Shown: piece by piece, positions 29,741 to 37,918 of the stretch
Layout of the letters: each line of letters opens with the position of its first letter
Position numbering within the stretch: position 1 is the stretch's first letter
From: Azospirillum humicireducens
Lineage (GTDB): Bacteria; Pseudomonadota; Alphaproteobacteria; Azospirillales; Azospirillaceae
NCBI RefSeq assembly: GCF_001639105.2
Contig: NZ_CP028903.1
Location: forward strand, 9,999 to 60,268
Length of the DNA: 50,270 nt
Direction: 5' to 3'
The notes under the pieces: model-generated
Databases searched by the model: none
Told to the model about the DNA's origin: nothing
What the model saw: only the letters and a program-made list of their open reading frames with translations
Program-made: the position numbers and the translations under genes

Positions 29741-30088
29741 TCAACGATCCGAACCGTCCGCCTGACCGTTTGTGGCCGCCGCATCGGGACGCGCGGCGGT
29801 CTCCAGCCTGCCCGCCCGCATCGCGACCGTCCGTCCGCCGCACAGCGTCACCCACAGGTCCGCGGGATCGCCGCCCGCCACCGCTCCGCCATCGTCGATC
29901 CGGCAGACCGTGCCGCCGTCGAGGTCGAGACCGGGCGCGCAGCAGGGGGACTCGCCGGCCGGAACCAGGGCCCGCACCCGTCCATCCTCGATCCGGATAT
30001 CACGCAGTCCATCGGGAAGCCGCGCGTTCTTCAGCCAGAACTTGCCATTGGCGGGAATGCGGGCGAGGCAGCAGGTCGGGGCGCTCAT
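29741..30088 (-). CDS. Barrel-less amidohydrolase remnant or mini-protein
   Basis: 115 residues starting at MSAPTCCLARIPANGKFWLK. It contains FWLKNARLPDGLRDIRIEDG, the N-terminal composite beta-sandwich of metal-dependent amidohydrolases. It then jumps directly to GDPADLWVTLCGGRTVAMRA, the C-terminal part of the same sandwich. The whole metal-binding TIM barrel (HxH, Lys, His, His, Asp) is absent. The frame is open and clean, so it may be a stable remnant or a repurposed scaffold; it cannot be a classic hydrolase. Confidence 0.6.
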   Translation of the reverse strand: MSAPTCCLARIPANGKFWLKNARLPDGLRDIRIEDGRVRALVPAGESPCCAPGLDLDGGTVCRIDDGGAVAGGDPADLWVTLCGGRTVAMRAGRLETAARPDAAATNGQADGSDR

Positions 30089-30182
30089 GGGGTTTACCCG
30101 TGTCCGGTCCGGCGGTGTGCGACGCATCGAGGCTGACACAAAATGGTAAAGCAAAACCAGCGGGAGCTTGGATTTCCGGGAC

Positions 30183-31094
30183 TCATCCTTCCCCAAGCGC
30201 CAGGAATTCCTGAAAATTGGCGCAACGTCCGGCCCTGAAGGCGGCTTCGTATGCGGCATTGCGGGCGCGCTTGGCGGCGATGGCTTGCGTGAACCGCTGG
30301 CGCAGCCCCCGGTTCCGGATGCCCAGGCCGTCGCCGGCCAGCCGGTTCAGCACATGGCGGTAGCAGTGCTCCGCCCGCTCCCCGCTGTCCGCGGAGAAGG
30401 TGATGGAACCGGCACGCTGGCGGTATTCGTAGAATGGCGTCGCCACCAGCGGCACCGGTCCGGCGGCGTCGAGCACCCGGACATTGAACACCACATCGTC
30501 GCAGAAATTCACGTCCTCGTCCCAATGCGGAACCAGATCGCGCCGCACCACCGGAAACATCGGCACCGAGGTTGCCAGGAACCCACCGCCGTCCAGCCGT
30601 GCCGGCGCCTGCCCCTCCCCATACAGGCACAGCAGCGGCGAATCGTCCTCGTCGCGCACCACCGCGACATTGTCGAAGGTAGCGCCATGGGCAAGCGCCA
30701 GCGGCGCCAGGGCGGACAGCCGGCCGGGGCGGAACCGGTCGTCGGCATCCAGCGGCGCCACCAACGCCAGCTGCGCAGCATCCAGCCCGGCATTGCGGGC
30801 GGCGGGCGCCCCGGCGCCCACCCGGCCGGTGCCGGTGAAGACCAGCCGCGGGTCGTCGATCCCGGCTGCCTGCAGGGTCGGGCGGTAGTCGGTGCCGTCG
30901 TCGCTGACGATCACCGCCTCCCATGCCGTCCAGTCCTGGTCCAGCAGACTTTGCACCGCCCGGACGATGGTGTCATGGGCGCGGTGGGCGGCGATGATCA
31001 CCGAAACGCCCGTCGATGGGCTGCGGGGCATCCCGGCGAGCGTCTTGGAGGGCGTCTTGGCGGGTGCGCCCTGCCCCATTCCGTTCCCGTGCAT
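30183..31094 (-). CDS. Glycosyltransferase family 2 protein
   Basis: A 303-residue GT-A enzyme. ATG 31094 follows GGTGGA; longer in-frame reading to 31466 is leader-like and rejected. Motifs: VSVIIAAHRAHDTIVRAVQS, the nucleotide-sugar Asp pair in VIVSDDGT, and the DxD-like LDADDRF. A C-terminal variable region follows, with no membrane span. Substrate unknown. It lies 94 bases upstream of the amidohydrolase remnant and is divergent from clpP. Confidence 0.88.
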   Translation of the reverse strand: MHGNGMGQGAPAKTPSKTLAGMPRSPSTGVSVIIAAHRAHDTIVRAVQSLLDQDWTAWEAVIVSDDGTDYRPTLQAAGIDDPRLVFTGTGRVGAGAPAARNAGLDAAQLALVAPLDADDRFRPGRLSALAPLALAHGATFDNVAVVRDEDDSPLLCLYGEGQAPARLDGGGFLATSVPMFPVVRRDLVPHWDEDVNFCDDVVFNVRVLDAAGPVPLVATPFYEYRQRAGSITFSADSGERAEHCYRHVLNRLAGDGLGIRNRGLRQRFTQAIAAKRARNAAYEAAFRAGRCANFQEFLALGEG

Positions 31095-31511
31095 TCCACC
31101 GCCCCGATGCCCACCTGTGCGAGAGTGTGACTGCGGGCGGCGAACGGCGTCAATGGGACAGACCCTTGCCGCTCCCCCTGCCCCGGCCAGGATTTCGAAC
31201 CTCCTCTTACCGGCTCCGCCGCCGCGTGGTAGGAAGGGGTATCGTGCGTGCGGCCTTGGAGACCACCATCTTGCTCGGCGGGTTGAACAGTGGAACAGGG
31301 CCGGAAAACCGTTGCACGGCGTTTCAAGCGTTCCAACCGGCCGCGGCTCCGCCCATCGATTTTGCCCCGCCGGACGTTGAACATGAAGCCCGGACGGGCT
31401 ATGTGGTGAAGCAGGCAAGGCGCATGCGGCAACGGGACAGCAGTCGGGGCACCCCCGGCAGCGCATCCCGGTCCCGATACCCCGCTTCCGATACCAGGGA
31501 GAAGAACATCA
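31095..31511. other. Divergent intergenic region, 417 bases
   Basis: Gap between the glycosyltransferase and clpP starts. No start-to-stop frame with convincing codon bias or RBS was seen in either direction. The clpP side ends in GGGAGAAGAACATCA just before ATG. I saw no clear sigma32 or sigma70 pair. Confidence 0.5.
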
Positions 31512-32138
31512 ATGGCGCAGGTCGGATACACCCGGTTCGACGACGAACCTGAAAAGGAACCGGACGAGAAGTCGAAGGAAAGCGCCCAGCCGCAGTTCGC
31601 CGCCGTGCAGCAGAGCCTGTTCAAGGCGCGCACGGTCCTGATCTTCGGTCAGATCGATATGAAGCTGGCGCAGGGCGTGTCGGCCCAGCTGCTGGCGCTC
31701 GCCCATGAGAATGACGACGACATCACCGTCGTGGTCAACTCGCCGGGCGGCCATGTCGAGGCGGGCGACACCATCCACGACATGATCCGCTTCATCAAGC
31801 CGCGGGTGAAGATGCTGGGCACGGGCTGGGTCGCCAGCGCCGGCTGCCACATCTATCTGGCGGCGAAGAAGGAAGACCGGTTCTGCCTGCCGAACACCCG
31901 CTTCCTGATCCACCAGCCGCTGGGCGGAACGGGCGGCCGGGCGACGGACATCGCCATCGAGGCGAAGGAAATCATCCGGATGCGCGAGCGTCTGAACAAG
32001 ATCATCGCGCGGGAGACCGGGCAGCCTTACGAAAAGGTCGCCAAGGACACCGACCGGAACTATTGGATGCTCGCCGACGAGGCAAAGGAATACGGCATCG
32101 TCAGCCATGTCATCGACACCATGGACGAGCTGAAGTAG
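31512..32138 (+). CDS. clpP: ClpP-like protease subunit with Asn in the catalytic triad
   Basis: A 208-residue ClpP-fold protein. Ser109 lies in GWVASAGCH and His134 in FLIHQPLGGTGGRATD, as in ClpP. At the third catalytic position, the TDRDxF/DRNYW stretch reads Asn183 (DTDRNYWMLADEAKEYG) where E. coli ClpP has Asp. A charged N-terminal tail (FDDEPEKEPDEKSKE) replaces the normal propeptide. It has no clpX, lon or tig neighbour, so it is probably a paralogue rather than the housekeeping ClpP. Asn in this position is known from Listeria ClpP1. It may work only as part of a mixed ring. Confidence 0.92.
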   Translation: MAQVGYTRFDDEPEKEPDEKSKESAQPQFAAVQQSLFKARTVLIFGQIDMKLAQGVSAQLLALAHENDDDITVVVNSPGGHVEAGDTIHDMIRFIKPRVKMLGTGWVASAGCHIYLAAKKEDRFCLPNTRFLIHQPLGGTGGRATDIAIEAKEIIRMRERLNKIIARETGQPYEKVAKDTDRNYWMLADEAKEYGIVSHVIDTMDELK

Positions 32139-32160
32139 AAGCCCGTTCCGGCGGATACCG

Positions 32161-32199
32161 AAAAAGGGCTTTCCTCCTGCCGGAGGGAAGCCCCTTTTT
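32161..32199. terminator. Bidirectional terminator behind clpP
   Basis: AAAAAGGGCTTTCCTCC (32161-32177) and GGAGGGAAGCCCCTTTTT (32182-32199) pair with two bulges or mismatches around a TGCC loop; the 3' T-run is five long. Confidence 0.9.
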
Positions 32200-32225
32200 C
32201 TTTCAGCTTTGCCTTTCAGCTTTGC
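32200..32225. repeat. Tandem 13-base direct repeat
   Basis: CTTTCAGCTTTGC occurs twice without a gap (32200-32212 and 32213-32225) immediately after the terminator. Confidence 0.95.
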
Positions 32226-32257
32226 GTTACGCCGCAACCGCCCCCGAAAACGGCTCT

Positions 32258-32551
32258 TCACACGGACAGGTTCAGAAGCGACCCGCGCTTGTGGTAGCCC
32301 TGCCCGTTCACCTGGGCGGAAAGGGCGTTGGCAACGGTATCCACCGACTGATTGCCCTGGGTGGCGGTGCGCGTCTCCCGCGTCTGGTCGGCCTTGCCGG
32401 CCGCCTGGGGAGCGGTGACGGTCTGGGTGCGGACCGGCGGAGCCGTCTGCTGCGCCGCCTGCACCGCCGGAGACATCGCGATCTGCACCGCGGGTGTCTG
32501 CGGGTTGGGCTTCAGCGTCTGGTAGGACGGTATGGCCGGATTGAGTTGCAT
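32258..32551 (-). CDS. Small Gln/Ala/Thr-rich hypothetical protein
   Basis: 97 residues from ATG 32551 (MQLNPAIPSYQTLKPNPQTP). Composition is Ala, Gln, Thr and Pro rich with no signal peptide, ending in the charged KADQTRETRTATQGNQSVD and a basic tail. It looks intrinsically disordered. It lies convergent to clpP behind a shared terminator and 61 bases downstream of opgC on the same strand. I cannot name a family; the start lacks a strong RBS, so expression is uncertain. Confidence 0.55.
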   Translation of the reverse strand: MQLNPAIPSYQTLKPNPQTPAVQIAMSPAVQAAQQTAPPVRTQTVTAPQAAGKADQTRETRTATQGNQSVDTVANALSAQVNGQGYHKRGSLLNLSV

Positions 32552-32612
32552 GGACAAAATATGCGCTCATCCAGCGCAGGATTCAAGAAGCCCAGCCGTA
32601 GCTTTCCCGGCC

Positions 32613-33809
32613 TCAGGAGGTTTCGGGCACCGCCGCGGCGGTTGACGATGGCGATGCCGGACCCGCAGTGACCTTGGCCGTGACCTTGGCCGGCAGCCGC
32701 CGGGTCCGTCGCCGCTCCAGCACCAGCGCCAGCACCAGCAGCAGGGCGATGCCGCCCAGATTGACCGCCAACACCGCCGCCGTCCCCTTGCCCGCCATCA
32801 GCACTGCGGTTCCGGCAATCGACAGCACCACGCCGACGCAGAAGACCGGCAGCGAATGCCGCCCGCAGGCCGTCAGCAGCCGCGCGGGCGCCGAGCGCAG
32901 CCATGCCGCATCCCCCGGCACCAGCAGCGCTGCCGCACAGGCGAGCGCCAGGAAATGCAGGAGCCGCATCGGTCCCAGCGTGTCCTTGTCCGCCCAGGGG
33001 ATCGTCTGCTCCGGCAACCAGCCATGCAGCCCGGCCGGAACCAGCGCCCGGCCGAGGTCGGAGGCCGCCCCCTTCCACAGCGCCATCCCCACCACCACCG
33101 CCAACGCCGCCGCCAGCAGCCAGCGGGAGCGCGGCAGCGTCATATTGCCGCTGCGCACCACCAGCGCCAGGCTGGTGCCGAGGAAAAACACGCATTGCCA
33201 GGCCAGCGGGCTGAAATTCCAGCTCCCCTCCCACAGGTTGGGCGGCATCAGGCCCGGCGCCGCCTGGGCGAGCAGATAGAGCGCCACGGACCCCGCCACC
33301 GCCGCCATGCCGAAGCGGGCATGGGACCACAGGAACAGCGGCGCCGCCGCCACCAGCAGGATGTAGAGCGCCAGGATGTCGAGCGCGAAGGGCAGGTAGA
33401 TCAGCACCAGATGCCACGCCATCGCCACGACCGGGCTGTCGAACAGCGGCGCGAAGCTCTCCAGCCGGTTCGACGCCTCCATCGGCAGGTCGCCGACATG
33501 GACAGCCAGCGCCACCACCAGCGCGCTGACCAGCATGGTCGCGATGTTGGCCGCCCACAATTGCCGGCAGCGGCCGAGCGCCTTGCGCTGGCAGGCGGCG
33601 AATCCACGCTCCGCCAACACCGGACCATAGGCCAGCGCGATGGCGTATCCCGAGATGAAGACGAAGATCTCCGCCGAGTCGGATGGGCCGAAGCGGCCGG
33701 GCGTCACCGTCGCCAGCGGGTTTTCGCCCACATGGTTGATGAAGATGATCAGAAGGGCTGCGCCCTTGAACAGATCGAGCCGGACGTCGCGAACCTGACG
33801 TTGCTGCAT
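32613..33809 (-). CDS. opgC: OpgC-type membrane acyltransferase
   Basis: A 398-residue multi-pass protein. RDVRLDLFKGAALLIIFINH is the OpgC_C family opening; then FGPSDSAEIFVFISGYAIAL and repeated hydrophobic spans follow. Family members succinylate periplasmic glucans in proteobacteria. The C-terminal tail is Lys/Pro/Ala-rich. ATG 33809 has GGAGAGG upstream; the same frame reads on to 34469 but that part belongs to the decayed RND region. No opgGH genes are nearby, so the acceptor glycan is unknown. Confidence 0.85.
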   Translation of the reverse strand: MQQRQVRDVRLDLFKGAALLIIFINHVGENPLATVTPGRFGPSDSAEIFVFISGYAIALAYGPVLAERGFAACQRKALGRCRQLWAANIATMLVSALVVALAVHVGDLPMEASNRLESFAPLFDSPVVAMAWHLVLIYLPFALDILALYILLVAAAPLFLWSHARFGMAAVAGSVALYLLAQAAPGLMPPNLWEGSWNFSPLAWQCVFFLGTSLALVVRSGNMTLPRSRWLLAAALAVVVGMALWKGAASDLGRALVPAGLHGWLPEQTIPWADKDTLGPMRLLHFLALACAAALLVPGDAAWLRSAPARLLTACGRHSLPVFCVGVVLSIAGTAVLMAGKGTAAVLAVNLGGIALLLVLALVLERRRTRRLPAKVTAKVTAGPASPSSTAAAVPETS

Positions 33810-34186
33810 GCGGCTGCGCCTCTCCTGCTGTCGCGGGGCTTCCCGTCGGGCGGAACCGGCCGCTCGCCACTTTCGGCAAGGGCGCACGAAGCGCGGCGAT
33901 GCGGAGCCGCCTTGGGTCCGGAATCGCCACGGGGAATATCGCTCACCATGGCCATTTTCGCCGGCCGGGTGTCCGGCGCGATGGGGGGATCCTTCCATCG
34001 CGGCGCAGCAGGGGAAAAGCGTTACGCCCTTCTCATGACCGTTGCGAAAACCAGCCCGGAATCGGGCCGGCCCTGGCGGATCGGAACCCGTCGGGGGCAA
34101 CCTTGCTGGGACTGTACGGCCGATCCGGCCTGAGCGAGGACGCAAAGCATGCCCCCGATCAGAACGATCCGCGACCGCATCCCATG
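33810..34186. other. Non-coding leader of opgC and decay zone
   Basis: 377 bases between opgC and the heptamer repeat. It holds the opgC RBS (GGAGAGG) and no frame with homology. The part next to the repeat encodes an in-frame tail, MRSRIVLIGGMLCVLAQAGS, that looks like a signal peptide on the minus strand and could be a relic of an efflux outer-membrane gene; too short to call. Confidence 0.4.
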
Positions 34187-34221
34187 CCGATGTCCGATGT
34201 CCGATGTCCGATGTCCGATGT
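34187..34221. repeat. Heptamer tandem repeat CCGATGT x5
   Basis: Five perfect, contiguous 7-base units (34187-34221). In the minus strand frame that carries the TM12 relic they encode repeating Asp-Ile-Gly-His-Arg-Thr-Ser residues. A slippage-prone tract within a decaying gene. Confidence 0.95.
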
Positions 34222-34785
34222 CGGGCACGGCCCCGGCCGGCCCCTGCTGCACCAAGCGGGCGCGAGCCTCGACCGGACGGCGGCGCAGCCGCTCGGTCAG
34301 GCGCTGGCGGGCGACGAACAGCACCGGAACATTGACGATGCCGATCACCGTAGCCGCCACCATGCCGCCGAACACGGTGGTGCCGATCGACCGCCGGCTG
34401 ACCGTTGACCGGGGCGGACATGAACTGGTCGTAGCGGGTGATGCTGTCGGGAGCGAGCGTGGTGCGCACCGAGATGCGGCACCTCCGCGCAGTAGGTGCT
34501 GAACACCGCCTGCGGAGTCGGGTCCTGGTTGGCGGCGACCAGCAGGCCGCACAGCGCCGGGCTCGGCGTCAGCGAATTGATGCCGGAGATGATGAAGGAT
34601 GCCGCGATGGTGAGGGCGAACTGGCGGTGGAGCTGCCCGGTGATGCCCGGTCGGCAGGCCACCGGCTCCTTCGCCGAAAGCTCCGGATGCTCCTCCTTCA
34701 CGCGGCGGACATTCTCCGCCACCACGAAGGCGTCGTCGACGACGAGGCCGATGGCGAGGATCGGCGCGAACAGCGTGATGGTGCA
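34222..34785 (-). pseudogene. Decayed RND efflux permease
   Basis: Three pieces of an HAE1-type RND permease lie in order but in different minus-strand frames. (1) About 34785-34500: ITLFAPILAIGLVVDDAFVV, then ELSAKEP joined directly to GITGQLHRQFALTIAAS, which skips about 35 residues of TM5, and SPALCGLL. (2) About 34469-34380: RTTLAPDSITRYDQFMSAPV and NGQPA, which matches the RYNxxxxxxxNGQPAPG docking segment. (3) About 34400-34230: GTTVFGGMVAATVIGIVNVP, the last TM helix. Full-length pumps are about 1040 residues, so most of the gene is gone. It is unrelated in position to the intact RND operon at 25-29 kb. Confidence 0.85.
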
Positions 34786-34980
34786 TGCTGCAGGGCGGGA
34801 CGGCGGGCATGACGATCTCCGGCAACGTTTCCGATTGGCCATTCGCGGTCACACCCCCGGTGACCGTTCTGCTCCCTCGTCTTACGGTCAATCGGGCGTA
34901 AACGCCGCCTTGCCGGGAACATCCCGCCGCCCCGGTCATTGGACAGGACGGAGAGAGCCCGGATCCCGCGAGGCCACGCC

Positions 34981-35820
34981 ATGCCGACAGACGCCCTTCC
35001 CTCCGTCCCCTACTGCGGTGCCCCGCCGGTGCCGGGTGGCTTGTCGACGGCCTGGAACACCGACCCATGGCTGCTGGCCGCCTTCGTCCTGGTGGCGGCC
35101 GGGCTGGCGGCGGCAAGCCGCCGGGCGCGGATTTCGGGCAGCCCTTCCGGCCACCGGCCCTGGTGCCTTGCCGCCGGCTGGCTGATCCTGGGCATCGCCT
35201 TCGTCTCTCCGCTGTGCAACCTGACCTCAGCCCTGTTCTCCGCCCGCGTCGCCCAGCATCTGCTGACCGTCCAGGTCGCGGCCCCGCTGTTCGTACTCGG
35301 CTGGCCGGCCGGGGCGGTGAACTGGCCGGGATGGCTCCGGACAGCGGTGAAATCGCTGGAACGGCCGGAGCTTGCCTGGGTCCTGTTCGGCATCACGTTG
35401 TGGGTCTGGCACCTGCCGGGGCCGTACATGGCGGCGCTGACGAACGACGCCGTGCTGTGGTCGATGCACGGCACGTTGCTCGCCGGAGCGGTGGCCGCGT
35501 GGCGGAGCGTGCTGGCGCCCGCCGACAACGCCATGCGCCTGCGCGGGCTGCTGGCGGCCTTCGGCACCTCGGTCCATCTGGCGATGCTGTCCGCCCTGCT
35601 GATCTTCGCCGGGACGTCGCTGTTCCCCTACCACCTGACCACCACCGCCGCCTGGGGCCTGTCGCCGCTGGCCGACCAGCAGTTGGGCGGGCTGATCATG
35701 GGGGTGGTCGGGGCGCTGGCCTATGTGGCGCTGGTGCTGGCCGGGGCGGCGCGCTGGCTGCGGCAAAGCGCTGAAGACCGCATTGAGGACGGCCGGTTCT
35801 CCGGCGGAAAGGCCGGGTGA
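34981..35820 (+). CDS. ctaG: Cytochrome c oxidase assembly protein, CtaG/caa3 type
   Basis: A 279-residue multi-pass membrane protein of the Caa3_CtaG family, needed for copper/oxidase assembly in caa3 systems. Visible motifs include FVSPLCNLTSALFSARVAQH, HLLTVQVAAPLFVLGWPAG and LWVWHLPGPYMAALTND, with repeated helices. The C-terminal charged tail is normal. ATG 34981 is used; a start at 34939 adds 14 residues. It lies 4 bases before the triheme cytochrome gene and is divergent across the locus from coxB. Confidence 0.9.
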   Translation: MPTDALPSVPYCGAPPVPGGLSTAWNTDPWLLAAFVLVAAGLAAASRRARISGSPSGHRPWCLAAGWLILGIAFVSPLCNLTSALFSARVAQHLLTVQVAAPLFVLGWPAGAVNWPGWLRTAVKSLERPELAWVLFGITLWVWHLPGPYMAALTNDAVLWSMHGTLLAGAVAAWRSVLAPADNAMRLRGLLAAFGTSVHLAMLSALLIFAGTSLFPYHLTTTAAWGLSPLADQQLGGLIMGVVGALAYVALVLAGAARWLRQSAEDRIEDGRFSGGKAG

Positions 35821-35824
35821 GGGC

Positions 35825-36991
35825 ATGCGGCGCACCCTGACGACCCTCGCCCTGGCGGCGGTGGCGGCCGGCATCGGCGGGCTGCTGTTCGCGTGGTCCG
35901 GCCTCTACAGCGTCGCGGCGACCAAGGAGCATTGGACGCCCGCCGAGATGTTCTTCGAGATGGCGATGCGCAGCTCGGTGGAGACGCATGCCGCCTTCGT
36001 CGAGGAGCCGCCCGACCTGAACGACCCGGCGCTGATCCGACGCGGCGCCGGCCATTACGAGGACGGCTGCGCCCCCTGCCACGGCGCGCCCGACGCGCCG
36101 CGCAACCCGATCTCCCGCCACATGATGCCGGAGCCGCCCTATCTGCCGAACCAGCTGCCGGACTGGAAGCCGCGGGAGCTGTACTGGATCACGCTGAACG
36201 GCATCAAATACGCCGGCATGCCGGCTTGGCCGGCGCAGCAGCGCAAGGACGAACCCTGGGCGGTTACCGCCTTTCTCCTGCGGCTCAAAGGGATGAGCGC
36301 GGAAGAATACCGCAGCCTCGCTTTCGGCGGGACCCAGCCGGATGGGCCTGCCCGCGTCGCCGACCTGACCGGCCCGGTCAGCGGCCCGGAAACCGGCCGG
36401 CTGGGAGAGACCCTGCAGGACTGCGCCCGCTGCCATGGCCGGGACGGCAACGGCGGCGCCGACGACGCCTTCCCGCGCCTCGCCGGGCAGTCGGCGGATT
36501 ACCTCTACGAGACGCTGCGCGCCTACGCCCAGGGCAACCGCTTCAGTGGCATCATGCAGCCGGTCGCTGCCGGCCTGGACGAGAAGGCCATCCGTGCGCT
36601 GGCCGACCATTACGCCGCGCAAAAGCCTGAAGCGCCAGGCTTTGCAGCCGCCCAGCCCTCCCCGGAGCTGCTGGAGCTGGGCCGGCGGATCGCGGAGGCA
36701 GGCGATCCCGGACGGGGCGTCGCCGCCTGCTCCGGTTGCCATGAAAGAGGGGACGACAGCCGCCATGCCCGCGACCCGCGCTATCCCACGCTGGACGGCC
36801 AGCATGCCTCCTACATCGCCGGCCAGCTGCGACTGTGGCGCGACGGGGCGCGCGGCAACACGGCACTGTCCCGCATCATGGAGGCTGCCGTCCGCCGCCT
36901 GAGCGACGGGCAGATCGATGCAGTCGCCGAGTATTACTCCCGCCGTGCCCACGGTGACGCCATGGTGAAGGGCGATGACGGAAAATCCTGA
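35825..36991 (+). CDS. Triheme c-type cytochrome
   Basis: A 388-residue membrane-anchored or signal-bearing cytochrome (RRTLTTLALAAVAAGIGGLL at the N-terminus, followed by an uncleaved-looking anchor). Three CXXCH sites: CAPCH (82-86), CARCH (200-204) and CSGCH (302-306). Each carries a cytochrome c domain of about 100 residues; the second and third look like a c4-type pair (FPRLAGQSADYLYETL and YPTLDGQHASYIAGQL). Probable electron donor to the oxidase encoded opposite. It starts 4 bases after ctaG. Confidence 0.92.
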   Translation: MRRTLTTLALAAVAAGIGGLLFAWSGLYSVAATKEHWTPAEMFFEMAMRSSVETHAAFVEEPPDLNDPALIRRGAGHYEDGCAPCHGAPDAPRNPISRHMMPEPPYLPNQLPDWKPRELYWITLNGIKYAGMPAWPAQQRKDEPWAVTAFLLRLKGMSAEEYRSLAFGGTQPDGPARVADLTGPVSGPETGRLGETLQDCARCHGRDGNGGADDAFPRLAGQSADYLYETLRAYAQGNRFSGIMQPVAAGLDEKAIRALADHYAAQKPEAPGFAAAQPSPELLELGRRIAEAGDPGRGVAACSGCHERGDDSRHARDPRYPTLDGQHASYIAGQLRLWRDGARGNTALSRIMEAAVRRLSDGQIDAVAEYYSRRAHGDAMVKGDDGKS

Positions 36992-37123
36992 GACGACGCC
37001 AGGGAACAAGAAGGCCCGCTGCTGATTGTTCATCACATGACCCAGCTGTCGCTTGCCGTGCGGCGGGACAGTACAGGCCGCACCGGGCGGCGGGTCGCCA
37101 ACATCGAAGCGTAATCGAGAAGG

Positions 37124-37813
37124 ATGGCAACCATGCTTGGGAATTCGAAGAGGATTTCGAAGATCGTCATGACCGCCACGGCCGCCGGCGCCCTGTTCGC
37201 GCTCAGCGCCTGCGGCAGCACCGAGACTTCCCGGACGGCCACCGGCGCGGGCAGCGGTGCCGTGGCCGGCGCCGTGGTCGGCGGCCCGGTCGGTGCGGTG
37301 GTCGGTGGCGTCGGCGGCGCCGTCGCCGGCAACACCATGGACGAGAGTCTGAGCAAGAAGACCGACCGCGTGACCGACCGCGCGACCGCCGAAGTCCGGG
37401 AAGAGACGTCGGGCAGCGGTTCCGACCGGTCGTCGGCCCGCCGCTCCGGCAGCATGTCCTCCAGCGGCCTCAGCAGCGAGCAGGTGCGCGAAATCCAGCA
37501 GGCGCTGAACGACCGCACCGACGGCCGCGACATCGCCGTCGACGGCATGTGGGGCGCCAATACCCGCCGCGCCCTGATGCAGTTCCAGCGCGAGAACGGC
37601 CTGCGCGCCACCGGCCGCGCCGACGAGCAGACCATGGCCGCGCTGAACCTGAGCGGCACCGCCGGCAGCACGGGCACGACCGGGAACACGGGCTCCGGCA
37701 CGACCGGAACCAGCAATACGGGGACGGGCAGCACCGGCACCATGCCGAGCGACACTCCGCGGACTCAGAACACCCCGCAGGGCTCGATGGGGCAGACCGG
37801 CTCCCAGCAGTAA
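37124..37813 (+). CDS. Lipoprotein with glycine zipper and peptidoglycan-binding domain
   Basis: 229 residues. A long N-terminal signal ends in lipobox LSAC (about Cys30). A glycine-zipper hairpin follows (SGAVAGAVVGGPVGAVVGG). A charged linker leads to a PG_binding_1 repeat: SEQVREIQQALNDR, VDGMWGANTRRALMQFQREN and GLRATGRADEQTMAALNL. The tail is a Gly/Thr/Ser repeat (TGTTGNTGSGTTGTSNTG). The layout suggests an outer-membrane to cell-wall tether. It stands alone behind the triheme gene, in a separate 131-base gap. Confidence 0.85.
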   Translation: MATMLGNSKRISKIVMTATAAGALFALSACGSTETSRTATGAGSGAVAGAVVGGPVGAVVGGVGGAVAGNTMDESLSKKTDRVTDRATAEVREETSGSGSDRSSARRSGSMSSSGLSSEQVREIQQALNDRTDGRDIAVDGMWGANTRRALMQFQRENGLRATGRADEQTMAALNLSGTAGSTGTTGNTGSGTTGTSNTGTGSTGTMPSDTPRTQNTPQGSMGQTGSQQ

Positions 37814-37831
37814 CCCGACTCTCCGAATACC

Positions 37832-37905
37832 GCATCGCCGGTTTCGAGGCATCCGCGGCGGCCACTCCGGCTGCCGCATGTGCTTCGGAACCGGCGATGC
37901 ATTTT
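37832..37905. terminator. Large hairpin between convergent genes
   Basis: GCATCGCCGGTTTCGA (37832-37847) pairs with TCGGAACCGGCGATGC (37885-37900) at 15 of 16 positions, around a 37-base GC-rich loop, followed by ATTTT. It lies between the stops at 37813 and 37919. Confidence 0.7.
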
Positions 37906-37918
37906 CGGGGGTTCGCCA

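Noticed and set aside
34187..34221. Short regular repeat as a CRISPR array
   Set aside because: Units are 7 bases with no spacers; a simple tandem repeat. No cas gene is near.
34345..34842. A 165-residue 'intact' RND-like protein
   Set aside because: It lacks most of the pump, carries an internal in-frame deletion and loses homology at its C-terminus; treated as part of a pseudogene.
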